Shown here: positions 1-7,242 of the stretch, piece after piece
Layout: every line of letters starts with the position of its first letter
Position numbering within the stretch: the first letter of the stretch is position 1
Assembly: GCA_964628235.1 (NCBI GenBank)
Contig: CAZVLU010000048.1
Coordinates: forward strand, 1 to 25,214
Length of the DNA stretch: 25,214 nt
Reading direction: 5' to 3'
Origin: CAMAVH01 sp964628235
GTDB lineage: Bacteria; Pseudomonadota; Alphaproteobacteria; SMXQ01
The notes under the pieces: model-generated
Seen by the model: only the letters and a program-made list of their open reading frames with translations
The model's database searches: none
Told to the model about the DNA's origin: nothing
Position numbers and translations under genes: made by a program

Positions 1-469
1 CGCGGGCCAGCGCCAGGCGCTGCTGCTGGCCGCCCGACAGGAACGGCGCGGGCCGCTCCTGCAGGCCGTCGAGCTGCACCAGATGCAGGGCTTGATCGAC
101 CTTCTGCTTGATCTCGGCGCGCGAGAACTTGCCGCGCATCTCGCGCAGCGGGAAGGCGACGTTCTCGAACACGGTCATGTGCGGCCAGATGGCGTAGGAC
201 TGGAACACCATGCCGATGTCGCGCTGATGCGGCGGCACCAGGATGCGGCGCGACGACGAATAGACCGTCTGACCGGCGATCGAGATCTCGCCGGAGGTCG
301 GCGTTTCCAGGCCGGCGAGGCAGCGCAGCGTCGTCGTCTTGCCGCAGCCCGAGGGGCCGAGCAGAGTGTAGAACTGGCCTTCTTGCACGGTGAGATCGAT
401 GCCGCGCACGGCGTGCATCTCGCCGAGCTCGCTCTTGTAGAGAACGTTTAGGCCGCGGATGTCGATCAT
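1..469 (-). CDS. ABC transporter ATP-binding protein (partial, C-terminus beyond window)
   Basis: Nucleotide-binding subunit of an importer; it hydrolyses ATP at the inner membrane to drive the adjacent permease. Reading the minus strand from the ATG at 469 gives 156 codons without a stop. The Walker A motif GPSGCGKT lies at residues 38-45, a Q-loop segment (MVFQSYAIWPHMTV) near residue 90, and the signature LSGGQQQRLALAR at 144-156, just before the edge. Walker B and the C-terminal regulatory domain are outside the window. The ATG overlaps the permease stop by 4 nt (ATGA), which indicates translational coupling. The sequence is of the ferric iron/polyamine/phosphonate (FbpC/PotA-like) ATPase type; the true substrate cannot be read from it. 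The start has a good Shine-Dalgarno (AGGAGG) 4 nt upstream. Confidence 0.93.
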   Translation of the reverse strand, partial: MIDIRGLNVLYKSELGEMHAVRGIDLTVQEGQFYTLLGPSGCGKTTTLRCLAGLETPTSGEISIAGQTVYSSSRRILVPPHQRDIGMVFQSYAIWPHMTVFENVAFPLREMRGKFSRAEIKQKVDQALHLVQLDGLQERPAPFLSGGQQQRLALAR

Positions 470-2247
470 TTTGCCTCCTGAATATGAGCTTTGCGGCCGA
501 AGCCGAAACGGCGGACGAGCAGCGTGACGACGAGCAGCGTGAGCATCAGCATGGTGCCGATGGCGCCGACCGATTCCATGTAGCCCTGGTCCCACAGGTT
601 CCAGATGACGACGGCGAGCACTTCGCTTTCGCCGCCGCTGGTGAGGATGAGCGGCTTGCCGGCGGAGCGCACGACATGCAGCACGGTCCAGATCCACACG
701 CCGACAAAGGCCGGCTGCAGCAGCGGCAGGAAGATGCGCCAGAACACGCGCCATTCCGGCGCGCCGCTGATCTTGGCGGCCTCTTCGAGGTCTTTGTGGA
801 CCTGTAGCACGGCGGCGTTCATCACGCGGGTGCCGTAGGACATGTAGCCGATGGTGAAGGCGACGACGAGCGAGGTCAGCGAGCCGAACAGGCCGATGCC
901 GATCTTGTCGATCTGCAGGAAAATCCACAGCAGCGCCAGGCCCATGACCATGCCGGGAATGGCGTGCGGCAGGAAGGCGAGCTGGTCGAGCAGCTTGCGG
1001 CCCCAGAACTTCGAGCGCACGACGATGACCGAGATGAGGAACGAGACGATGACCACGGCGGTGGCGACCGCAGTGGTCATCACCAACGTGTTCCACAGCA
1101 TGCGGCCCATGCGGTCGGTCTCGAACACGTTGAGGTAATTGGCCCAGCTCATCATCGAGAAGGCGCGGGCCGACGGGACCTGCACGAAGGGCAGCAGGGA
1201 GATGTAGAGCAGCACCAGGAAGGGGATGATGGTCGAGAGCGCCAGATAGAGCACGACCAAGCCGAAGGCCGCCCATTGCCAGACGCCGAGATTGATGAGC
1301 CGCGGGCGATAGCCCTTGCCGGTGATGATGCTGAAGCGCTCGGATTTGGCGATGACGCGGCTGTACATGTACATGCCGACGACAGCGATGCCGAGATAGA
1401 GCATGGCCAGCGCGTTGGCCTCGCCGTAAGCCGGGATCGAGGTCGTCGAATACAGCACGGTGTAGATCTTCGTCGAGAAGACGTAGATGCCGGCGGGCAG
1501 GCCGAGGATGCCCGGCACCTCGAAGCCCTCGAGCGCGCTGGTGAATTGATAGATGGCGACGGCGATCAGGCCGGGCAGCATCAGCCCGACGGTCACCTTG
1601 CGCAGCGCGGAAGCCGGACGCGCGCCGGACATGGCGGCGGCTTCCTCCAACGTCGGGTCCATGCTGCGCAGCAGCGGCACCAGCATGAGGAAGGCGGTGG
1701 GGACGACGCGCAAGCCTTCGATGAAGATCATGCCGGTCATGCTGTAGATGTTGAACGGCGCTTCGGTGAGGCCGAAGACGTCCATCAGGCCCTTGTTGAT
1801 GAAGCCGATGCGCGGGCTGGCGAGCAGCACCCAGGCCATCGACTGCAACATGCCGGGCATCGCCAGCGTCATCGGCACGCCGGCGTAGATCCAGATTTTA
1901 CCGGGGATGTTGGTGCGCTCGACCAGCCAGGCGAGGGCGGCGGCCATGAAAATGCCGAAGACCGTGCTGCCGCCGGCGAAGATCAACGTGTTCGAGAAGA
2001 CGGCGTAGGTGGCCGGGTCGCCCCACACCTTGGCATAGTTCGCCAGGCCGAGAGCGGCGAAGGAGAACTCCGAGGGCAACCGCGCCTGGCTGAAGCTGCC
2101 GAGGACGAGGAAGGCCAGCGGCGTCGCCACGGCCAGCAGCACGATGGCGAGGATGGCGAGCTGCCACAGCGTCGAGCTGCGCGGCTTGGTCAGGCTAAAC
2201 GCCACCGGCGGCGACGCGGGCGGTAGATTGATGCTGGTGACGGCCAT
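466..2247 (-). CDS. ABC transporter permease, fused two-domain (FbpB/AfuB-like)
   Basis: Inner-membrane channel of a binding-protein-dependent importer. The 593-residue protein contains two binding-protein-dependent permease domains in one chain, as in FbpB-type ferric transporters, so no separate second permease is needed. The first EAA loop (EEAAAMSGARPAS) lies near residue 202 and the second (EEAAKISGAPEWRV) near residue 490. About twelve hydrophobic segments are visible, starting with one at residues 28-52. It ends in a 4-nt overlap with the ATPase gene. The matching solute-binding protein is probably the one at 9098-10243 in the divergent operon. Substrate unknown: family members carry iron, phosphonates, polyamines or organic anions, and the genomic context favours an aromatic or carboxylated compound (inference). 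Confidence 0.92.
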   Translation of the reverse strand: MAVTSINLPPASPPVAFSLTKPRSSTLWQLAILAIVLLAVATPLAFLVLGSFSQARLPSEFSFAALGLANYAKVWGDPATYAVFSNTLIFAGGSTVFGIFMAAALAWLVERTNIPGKIWIYAGVPMTLAMPGMLQSMAWVLLASPRIGFINKGLMDVFGLTEAPFNIYSMTGMIFIEGLRVVPTAFLMLVPLLRSMDPTLEEAAAMSGARPASALRKVTVGLMLPGLIAVAIYQFTSALEGFEVPGILGLPAGIYVFSTKIYTVLYSTTSIPAYGEANALAMLYLGIAVVGMYMYSRVIAKSERFSIITGKGYRPRLINLGVWQWAAFGLVVLYLALSTIIPFLVLLYISLLPFVQVPSARAFSMMSWANYLNVFETDRMGRMLWNTLVMTTAVATAVVIVSFLISVIVVRSKFWGRKLLDQLAFLPHAIPGMVMGLALLWIFLQIDKIGIGLFGSLTSLVVAFTIGYMSYGTRVMNAAVLQVHKDLEEAAKISGAPEWRVFWRIFLPLLQPAFVGVWIWTVLHVVRSAGKPLILTSGGESEVLAVVIWNLWDQGYMESVGAIGTMLMLTLLVVTLLVRRFGFGRKAHIQEAK

Positions 2248-2417
2248 CGGTCCCTATCTTTCCCTGGCGCAGGGCGGGCGCGTTGGCTAACGACGATCGG
2301 CGGTCCTCGCGGTAAGGCGAGTGTCGAAGCGGCGTGAACGGCGACCCTGCGGGACTTTATTGAACGACAGGGATTATCCGCGGCTGCGCGGCCCCCCGTT
2401 CGTTTAGAATTCAGAGA

Positions 2418-2447
2418 ATATTAGAGGGAGCCTCTAATTGAATGCAA
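2418..2447 (-). promoter_or_regulatory. Putative sigma70-like promoter for the ABC permease-ATPase operon
   Basis: On the minus strand TTGCAT (2447-2442) and TAATAT (2423-2418) are separated by 18 nt, in the only AT-rich stretch of a 337-base gap upstream of the permease. Transcription would begin near 2411, leaving a leader of about 160 nt. The spacer is almost filled by a perfect inverted repeat, as expected for a repressor-controlled promoter. Assigned by eye only. Confidence 0.5.
2420..2438. promoter_or_regulatory. Perfect 8-bp inverted repeat, candidate operator
   Basis: ATTAGAGG (2420-2427), a GAG spacer, then CCTCTAAT (2431-2438). No T-run follows on either strand, so a terminator is unlikely. 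It lies between the putative -35 and -10 boxes of the permease promoter. It may bind the neighbouring GntR-type regulator or another factor. Confidence 0.5.
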
Positions 2448-2460
2448 TATCTGAATTGCA
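2437..2460. promoter_or_regulatory. Candidate GntR operator 1 (shared 13-mer plus inverted repeats)
   Basis: TTGAATGCAATAT at 2438-2450 is identical to 3487-3499 on the other side of the regulator gene. It contains the inverted repeat ATTG-N4-CAAT (2437-2448), and is followed by TGCAAT-N6-ATTGCA (2443-2448 and 2455-2460). Small AT-rich dyads of the form TTG-N4-CAA resemble sites bound by GntR/FCD regulators. It overlaps the proposed -35 box of the permease promoter. Confidence 0.5.
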
Positions 2461-2553
2461 GTCAAAGGCGGGTTTAGCGGGGAGACGCGGCTTGCGGACG
2501 GGGTTTCAGAGCGGAGCGACCCAAAATTGGCCAGCCGTCAGACTATGCAAACT

Positions 2554-2601
2554 CAAGACTGGGCAGCCGCAAGACTGGGCCGGCTTACGACTGGGCCGGG
2601 T
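2554..2601. repeat. Three tandem 16-bp direct repeats at the 3' end of the GntR gene
   Basis: Units at 2554-2569, 2570-2585 and 2586-2601 share the core (A/C)GACTGGGC at the same phase. A degenerate fourth unit (AGACTATGC) fits at 2538-2553. The third unit encodes the last codons and part of the stop of the regulator gene, so the repeat array spans the coding/non-coding boundary. The rest of the gap 2248-2584 (337 bases) holds the promoter, operators and permease leader; I see no gene in it. Confidence 0.75.
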
Positions 2602-3415
2602 GCGGCTCGGTCATCTGCTCGAGGGCGGCGGTCTGCTTGTTGCGCAAATGGACGAACAGGATGTCGCTCAGCTCGCCGCCGGCACGCCGGCGCAAGGCGT
2701 CGAGAATCGCCTCATGCTCGCGCATCGCTTCGCCCCAGCGGTCGCGCTTGTGCGCCAAGTTGGCGCTGTAGCGCACGCGGCGGATGCGCCCGGCATAGTT
2801 GGCGTAGGCGACCGACAGGGCGCGGTTGGCGGCCGCTTCGACGATCATCTGATGAATCGCCTGATTGGCCTGGAAATAGCCGTGCATGTCGCGCCGCAGA
2901 TAGAATCCGTACATCTCGTGATGCGCTGTTTCTATCGATGAAATCTGGCTTTCCGTGATGTTCTCGCAGGCCAGGCGGCCGGCTAGGGCTTCCAGCCCGG
3001 CCATCACGTCGAACAGTTCGCGGATGTCTTGCGGGTTGAGCGTGCGCACCCGGGCGCCGCGGTTGGGCAGCAGCTCGACCAAGCCTTCGTTGGCGAGGAC
3101 TTTGAGCGCTTCGCGCAGCGGCGTGCGCGAAATGCCGAAGGATTCGCAAAGCTGGCGCTCGGGGATGCGGGCGCCATCCGACAGATTGCCCTCGACCAAG
3201 TAGTCGCGCAGCTTGGCCAGCACTTCGCCGTGCAACGTCGGGCCATGCAAAGAAGAGCCATGCAGCGCGGCGGAGTCGAGCGAGAGGGTGGCCAAGGCCG
3301 GGTTGATCGCGCCTGCCGGGCGCGCCGTCTCGGCGCGTGGCACCGGGCGCGCCGTTTCGGCGCGCGGCAAAAGCGCGATATCGGCCTGGTTGGAGACGGG
3401 AACCGTGTCTGACAT
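2585..3415 (-). CDS. GntR family transcriptional regulator, FCD (FadR) subfamily
   Basis: Ligand-responsive DNA-binding repressor or activator, likely controlling both flanking transcription units. I start it at the ATG at 3415 (276 residues); an in-frame ATG at 3535 would extend it across the intergenic operator region and is less likely. The winged-helix domain spans about residues 62-125 (ERQLCESFGISRTPLREAL, then LANEGLVELLPNRGARV). The C-terminal FCD domain has D136, H188, H234 and H256 as candidate metal/carboxylate-binding residues. FCD regulators usually sense small organic acids, fitting a catabolic locus. The N-terminus is odd: a 9-residue unit (PRAETARPV/A) is repeated and LHG occurs three times at 5-residue spacing, giving about 60 low-complexity residues before the HTH. 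Confidence 0.9.
   Translation of the reverse strand: MSDTVPVSNQADIALLPRAETARPVPRAETARPAGAINPALATLSLDSAALHGSSLHGPTLHGEVLAKLRDYLVEGNLSDGARIPERQLCESFGISRTPLREALKVLANEGLVELLPNRGARVRTLNPQDIRELFDVMAGLEALAGRLACENITESQISSIETAHHEMYGFYLRRDMHGYFQANQAIHQMIVEAAANRALSVAYANYAGRIRRVRYSANLAHKRDRWGEAMREHEAILDALRRRAGGELSDILFVHLRNKQTAALEQMTEPHPAQS
3318..3371. repeat. 27-bp tandem duplication inside the GntR coding sequence
   Basis: Units 3318-3344 and 3345-3371 differ at only a few positions and encode the repeated peptide PRAETARP(V/A) in the regulator N-terminus. The duplication is in frame (9 codons) and precedes the DNA-binding domain. Confidence 0.8.
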
Positions 3416-3433
3416 GCGACGATGATGGACCGT

Positions 3434-3505
3434 TTTGGCCAAACTTGTCCATGTAGAATTCGAAATTGCCATTGCGCCGGCAAATTTTGAATGCAATATT
3501 TTGCC
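3434..3505. promoter_or_regulatory. Divergent regulatory region between the GntR gene and the catabolic operon; candidate operator 2
   Basis: This AT-rich 144-base gap (3416-3559) must contain both divergent promoters. The 13-mer TTGAATGCAATAT at 3487-3499 repeats the one at 2438-2450. It sits at the middle of a larger dyad, GGCAAA (3479-3484) and TTTGCC (3500-3505). A further TTGCC (3466-3470) pairs with GGCAA (3479-3483), so three GGCAA half-sites alternate in orientation. A separate perfect palindrome TTTGGCCAAA lies at 3434-3443. The arrangement fits autoregulation of the GntR gene and control of the operon. I could not fix the -35/-10 boxes here with confidence. Confidence 0.5.
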
Positions 3506-3559
3506 AGGAGCGCCAAGAACCGCCAGAGCGGACAATCATGCGCGCCAAGGGGAAGGACG

Positions 3560-4768
3560 ATGGGCGAACGCCTCGGACAACATTTTCTGCAAATTCCCGG
3601 CCCGAGTCCGGTGCCGCACCGCGTGCTGCGCGCCATCGCCTCGCCGGTGATCGACCATCGCGGGCCGGACTTCGCCCGCCTCGGCAAAGAGGTCCTGGCC
3701 GGCTGCCAGCAGGTCTTCCAGACCGCCAGCCCGGTCATCATCTATCCGTCGTCGGGCACCGGCGCCTGGGAAGCGGCCATCGTCAACACCCTGTCGCCCA
3801 GCGACAAGGTGCTGATGGCCGAGACCGGCCATTTCTCGATGATGTGGCAGCAGATGGCGGCGCGGTGGGGCATCGAGGTCGATCTCATCGCCGGCGACTG
3901 GCGTCGCGGCGCCGATCCGGCGGCCATCGAGGCCAAGCTGGTCGAGGACCGCAGCCACAAGATCAAAGCCGTCATGGTGGTCCATAACGAGACCTCGACC
4001 GGCGTCACCAGCCGCATCGCAGAGATCCGCCAGGCGATCGACCGCGCCGGCCATCCGGCCTTGTTGCTGGTCGACACCATCTCGTCGCTCGGCTCGGTCG
4101 ACTATCGTCACGACGAATGGGGCGTCGACGTCACCGTCTGCTGCTCGCAGAAGGGCCTGATGCTGCCGCCCGGCCTCGGCTTCACCGCCATTTCCGACAA
4201 GGCGCGCGCCGCCGCCAAGACCAATAAAATGCCGCGCTCCTATTGGGACTGGGAAGAGATGCTGAAGCCCAACGCCAACGGCTTCTTCCCCTACACGCCG
4301 GCGACCAACATGCTCTACGGCCTGCGCGAAGCCATCGCCATGCTGCTCGAAGAGGGGCTCGACAACGTCTTCGCGCGCCATTTGCGCCTGGCCGCCGCGA
4401 CGCGCGCCGCCGTGCGCGCCTGGGGCCTCGAGATTTTCTGCCAGGAGCCGGCGGAATATTCGCCAGTGCTGACGGCGGTGATGATGCCGGCCGGCCATAA
4501 TGCCGACCGCTTCCGCGATGTCGTGCTGGAAAACTTCAACATGTCGCTCGGCGCCGGCCTGTCGAAGGTCGCCGGCAAGCTGTTCCGCATCGGCCATCTC
4601 GGCGAATGCAACGAACTGATGTTGATGGGCGCGCTGACCGGCGTCGAGATGGGCCTCGGCCTCGCCGGCGTGCCGCACAAGGCGGGCGGCGTCTTGGCGG
4701 CGCGCGATTATCTGACCAAATCGTCGAACGAGACGCGCGCGCCTGAGCTGGCCCCCGCCGCCCAGTGA
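3560..4768 (+). CDS. Class V aminotransferase, serine-glyoxylate/alanine-glyoxylate aminotransferase family
   Basis: PLP-dependent cytosolic transaminase of 402 residues. Family members transfer amino groups from serine, alanine or ureidoglycine to glyoxylate. SSGTG (residues 64-68) would hold the PLP phosphate, HNETSTG (142-148) is the family signature, D172 in LLLVDTISSLGS contacts the pyridine nitrogen, and K198 in CCSQKGLMLPPGL is the Schiff-base lysine. The ATG at 3560 is chosen because GGAAGG precedes it by 4 nt and the protein then begins at the conserved FLQIPGPSPVP region; the upstream ATG at 3491 lies inside the operator. First gene of the plus-strand operon. Its role in an aromatic pathway is unclear: it could use an amine-bearing substrate or process a two-carbon by-product (inference). 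Confidence 0.9.
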   Translation: MGERLGQHFLQIPGPSPVPHRVLRAIASPVIDHRGPDFARLGKEVLAGCQQVFQTASPVIIYPSSGTGAWEAAIVNTLSPSDKVLMAETGHFSMMWQQMAARWGIEVDLIAGDWRRGADPAAIEAKLVEDRSHKIKAVMVVHNETSTGVTSRIAEIRQAIDRAGHPALLLVDTISSLGSVDYRHDEWGVDVTVCCSQKGLMLPPGLGFTAISDKARAAAKTNKMPRSYWDWEEMLKPNANGFFPYTPATNMLYGLREAIAMLLEEGLDNVFARHLRLAAATRAAVRAWGLEIFCQEPAEYSPVLTAVMMPAGHNADRFRDVVLENFNMSLGAGLSKVAGKLFRIGHLGECNELMLMGALTGVEMGLGLAGVPHKAGGVLAARDYLTKSSNETRAPELAPAAQ

Positions 4769-4793
4769 TGCGCGTGAAGAAAAGGATGCCGAG

Positions 4794-6059
4794 ATGCTGA
4801 CCCAGGCGCAGAACGATCTGCTGACGCGCACCGGCCCGGGCACGCCGTGCGGCGAATTCCTGCGCAGCTATTGGCAGCCCATCGCGGCGGCGGAAGAGAT
4901 TCCGCCGGGCGGCGATCCCTTGCCGATCCGCATCATGAGCGAAGATCTCGTGCTGTTCCGCGACGATAAAGACCGCTTGGGACTGATTCAGCGCCATTGC
5001 CCGCATCGCGGCACCGATCTGTCCTACGGCCGCATCGAGGATGGCGGCATTCGCTGCCTCTATCACGGCTGGCTGTTCGACGTGAACGGCAAGTGCATCG
5101 ACCAACCGGCCGAGAAGCGCAAGTTCTGCGACACCGTGCCGATGACCTCCTATCCGGTGCAGGAAAAGGGCGGCGCGATTTGGGCTTACCTCGGCAAGGG
5201 CGAGCCGCCGGTGATTCCCGATTTCCAGTTCCTCGTCGGGCCGGAAGCCAACCGCCAAACCTTCCGCACTTTGCAAATGTGCAATTGGCTGCAGGGCCTC
5301 GAAAGCGTCATCGATCCGGCCCACACCACCTATCTGCATCGCCGCCCCAAGGGCACGCGCTCGATCCGTTCGGGCAACGACGTCAACGCCATGCGCGGCA
5401 CCGCGCCGCCCGAGGTCACGACCGAGCCGACCAGCTTCGGCATGCGCATCTACGCGCTGCATCAGGGCTCGAACGGCAAGTATCTGCGCATCAACAACTA
5501 CGTTTACCCCTGCGGCGCGACGCCGACGACGGGCAACGCCGGTTCGGGCTATCAAGGGCGCTGGTACGTGCCGGCCGACGACGGCAGCCATTATTATTTC
5601 GAGTTCATCTACAAGCACGCGCAGCCCGTCGACAAAGACGCCTTGCGGAAATTCCGCGCCGAGAACGTCGCGTCCGACATGCGCCACGTCCGCCGCGCCG
5701 AGAACCGCTATCTCCAAGATCGCGTCGAGATGAAAGGCCCGGACGGCAGCTTTTGCGGCATGGGCGAATATTTTCCGTCGCAAGACGCCTTCGCCATCGA
5801 GACCCAGGGCGTGATTCGCGACCGCACGGTCGAGAATCTCGGCTCGACCGACGTCGTCATCGCCTCGATGTTCCGCACCTTGCTGAAGGCCATCCAGCAG
5901 ATGCAGGACGGCGGCGAAGCGCCCGGCTTGATCCGCCGCAATCCGAAGGAATTCTTGGCCGACTTCGTTTGTTTCGAAGGGCCGATCCCTGCCGACGAGG
6001 ATGGCCCGAGCTACAGCCGAAAGGCGTTGGCCGCGGCCAAAGCCGCGGCTGCCGAGTGA
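4794..6059 (+). CDS. Rieske non-haem iron oxygenase, alpha subunit (phthalate dioxygenase/O-demethylase type), copy 1
   Basis: Cytosolic terminal oxygenase that hydroxylates or O-demethylates an aromatic acid with electrons from a separate reductase. 421 residues. The Rieske [2Fe-2S] ligands are C69-x-H71 and C88-x2-H91, with 16 residues between H71 and C88. The catalytic iron site shows D174-x2-H177-x4-H182 (IDPAHTTYLH), preceded by NWLQGLE as in the one-component-alpha phthalate/LigXa family; the third iron ligand lies in the C-terminal part. Length is normal for this group. It is strongly similar to the gene at 7243-8499; I count about 33 differences over the first 190 residues. No reductase or ferredoxin gene is in the window. 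Shine-Dalgarno AAAAGGA precedes the ATG; the gap to the aminotransferase is 25 nt. Phthalate 4,5-dioxygenase is the best-known relative, but the substrate is inferred. Confidence 0.93.
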   Translation: MLTQAQNDLLTRTGPGTPCGEFLRSYWQPIAAAEEIPPGGDPLPIRIMSEDLVLFRDDKDRLGLIQRHCPHRGTDLSYGRIEDGGIRCLYHGWLFDVNGKCIDQPAEKRKFCDTVPMTSYPVQEKGGAIWAYLGKGEPPVIPDFQFLVGPEANRQTFRTLQMCNWLQGLESVIDPAHTTYLHRRPKGTRSIRSGNDVNAMRGTAPPEVTTEPTSFGMRIYALHQGSNGKYLRINNYVYPCGATPTTGNAGSGYQGRWYVPADDGSHYYFEFIYKHAQPVDKDALRKFRAENVASDMRHVRRAENRYLQDRVEMKGPDGSFCGMGEYFPSQDAFAIETQGVIRDRTVENLGSTDVVIASMFRTLLKAIQQMQDGGEAPGLIRRNPKEFLADFVCFEGPIPADEDGPSYSRKALAAAKAAAAE

Positions 6060-6088
6060 CTCGCGTAACGCAACCATAACCGCAGCGG

Positions 6089-6108
6089 CGCGCCGGTCCA
6101 ACGGCGCG
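6089..6108 (+). other. Intercistronic hairpin upstream of the TctC-like gene
   Basis: CGCGCCG (6089-6095), 6-nt loop, CGGCGCG (6102-6108): a perfect 7-bp GC stem in the 87-nt gap between the first Rieske gene and the binding-protein gene. No T-run follows. It may mark mRNA processing or 3'-end protection within the operon. Confidence 0.5.
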
Positions 6109-6146
6109 GATTGCCAGCGGAAACAAATAGGATCTGGGAGAATGAC

Positions 6147-7211
6147 ATGCGCCATCGGTTAAAGGCTTACGGCATCGTCGCCGCGCTGTTGACGGCTGCG
6201 GCGGCTCCGGCCGCTGCGCAAGACGGCAACTTCTTCGCCGGCAAGACGATCGATCTCTATGTCGGCTATGAGGCCGGCGCGGGGTACGACATCTATGCCC
6301 GCCTGATGGGCGAGCACATCGTCCGCTTCCTGCCGGGCAATCCCAACCTCATCGCGCGCAACATGCCGGGCGCGGCGTCCATGCGCGCCATGACCTATCT
6401 GCATCAGGCGGCGAAGAAGGACGGCACGGCCTGGGCGGCGATCGACCGCAACGTCGCCGTCGAGCCGTTGCTCTACGGCAGCGACTCCAAGGCGCCTTTC
6501 AAGGACCCGCTGGAGTTCAACTGGATCGGCAGCTTGAACACGGAGATCGGCGTCGCCGCCGTGTGGCACACCACCGGCATCAAGTCTTGGGAAGACACGC
6601 TGCGCCGTCCGACGATCGTGGCGATGGCCGGCGCCCAGGGCGGCATCGGCGCCCGCGTGCTCAACAGCCTGCTCGGCACGCAATTCCAGCAGGTCTGCTG
6701 CTACGGCTCGGACGGCAATCAAAACCTCGCCATGGAGCGCGGCGAAGTCGAAGGCCGCGTCGGCGCCTCCTGGTCGACGTTCAAGACCAGCGCGGTGAAA
6801 TGGCTGGAAACCGGCCAGGTCAAGCTGCTGATGCAGGTCGGCCTGGAAAAGAATCCGGAAATTCCTGCCGACGTGCCCTTGGTCATGGATTTGGCGCGCA
6901 ACGACAAGGAACGCGCCGCCATGAAGATCGTGTTCTCCAACCAGTCGATGGGACGGCCTTACGTGATGCCTCCGGGCGTGCCGGCGGCGCAAGTCGCCGA
7001 GGTGCGCCGCGCCTTCGCCGCCATGATCAAGGATCCGACCTTCTTGGCCGACGCGAACAAGCGCCGCCTCGAAGTGAACAGCCCGAAGACCGGCGAAGAG
7101 ATCGACGCGATTCTCAAGGATGTCTATGGCTCGCCGCAAGACGCCATCGCCGCCGCGCGCCTGTCGATCAAGGACGGCGAATTCAAGATGAAAGACGAGC
7201 CCAAGAAATAG
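6147..7211 (+). CDS. TctC/Bug-like periplasmic substrate-binding protein (orphan)
   Basis: Exported solute receptor of 354 residues related to the TctC/Bug family of tripartite tricarboxylate transporters. An N-terminal signal peptide is clear (MRHRLKAYG, hydrophobic core, cleavage near AAAQ at residue 25). The mature start has the family pattern GKTIDLYVGYEAGAGYDIYARL, here in pieces near residues 31-52, and then GNPNLIARNMPGAASMRA and KKDGTAWAAI. The ATG at 6147 is preferred to 6111 because GGGAG lies 6 nt upstream and the signal peptide then begins correctly. No TctA or TctB membrane subunit is in the window, so the protein either works with a transporter elsewhere or acts as a sensor. Members of this family bind carboxylates and aromatic acids such as terephthalate, which fits the operon. 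The gap to the next gene is 31 nt. Confidence 0.87.
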   Translation: MRHRLKAYGIVAALLTAAAAPAAAQDGNFFAGKTIDLYVGYEAGAGYDIYARLMGEHIVRFLPGNPNLIARNMPGAASMRAMTYLHQAAKKDGTAWAAIDRNVAVEPLLYGSDSKAPFKDPLEFNWIGSLNTEIGVAAVWHTTGIKSWEDTLRRPTIVAMAGAQGGIGARVLNSLLGTQFQQVCCYGSDGNQNLAMERGEVEGRVGASWSTFKTSAVKWLETGQVKLLMQVGLEKNPEIPADVPLVMDLARNDKERAAMKIVFSNQSMGRPYVMPPGVPAAQVAEVRRAFAAMIKDPTFLADANKRRLEVNSPKTGEEIDAILKDVYGSPQDAIAAARLSIKDGEFKMKDEPKK

Positions 7212-7242
7212 CTGCGCTTTCGACGAACAAAGGACGCTTGCC

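Noticed and set aside
964..2226. Plus-strand frame of 420 codons opposite the permease
   Set aside because: His/Asp/Gly/Arg-rich low-complexity translation, antisense to a clear transporter gene.
3491..3559. Upstream in-frame start for the aminotransferase
   Set aside because: The extra 23 residues lie inside the dyad operator region and lack family similarity, and the ATG at 3560 has a proper Shine-Dalgarno.
4536..6155. Long minus-strand frame (539 codons) opposite the first Rieske gene and the aminotransferase
   Set aside because: Antisense shadow typical of GC-rich DNA, with no recognisable domain, and both plus-strand genes have complete catalytic motifs.
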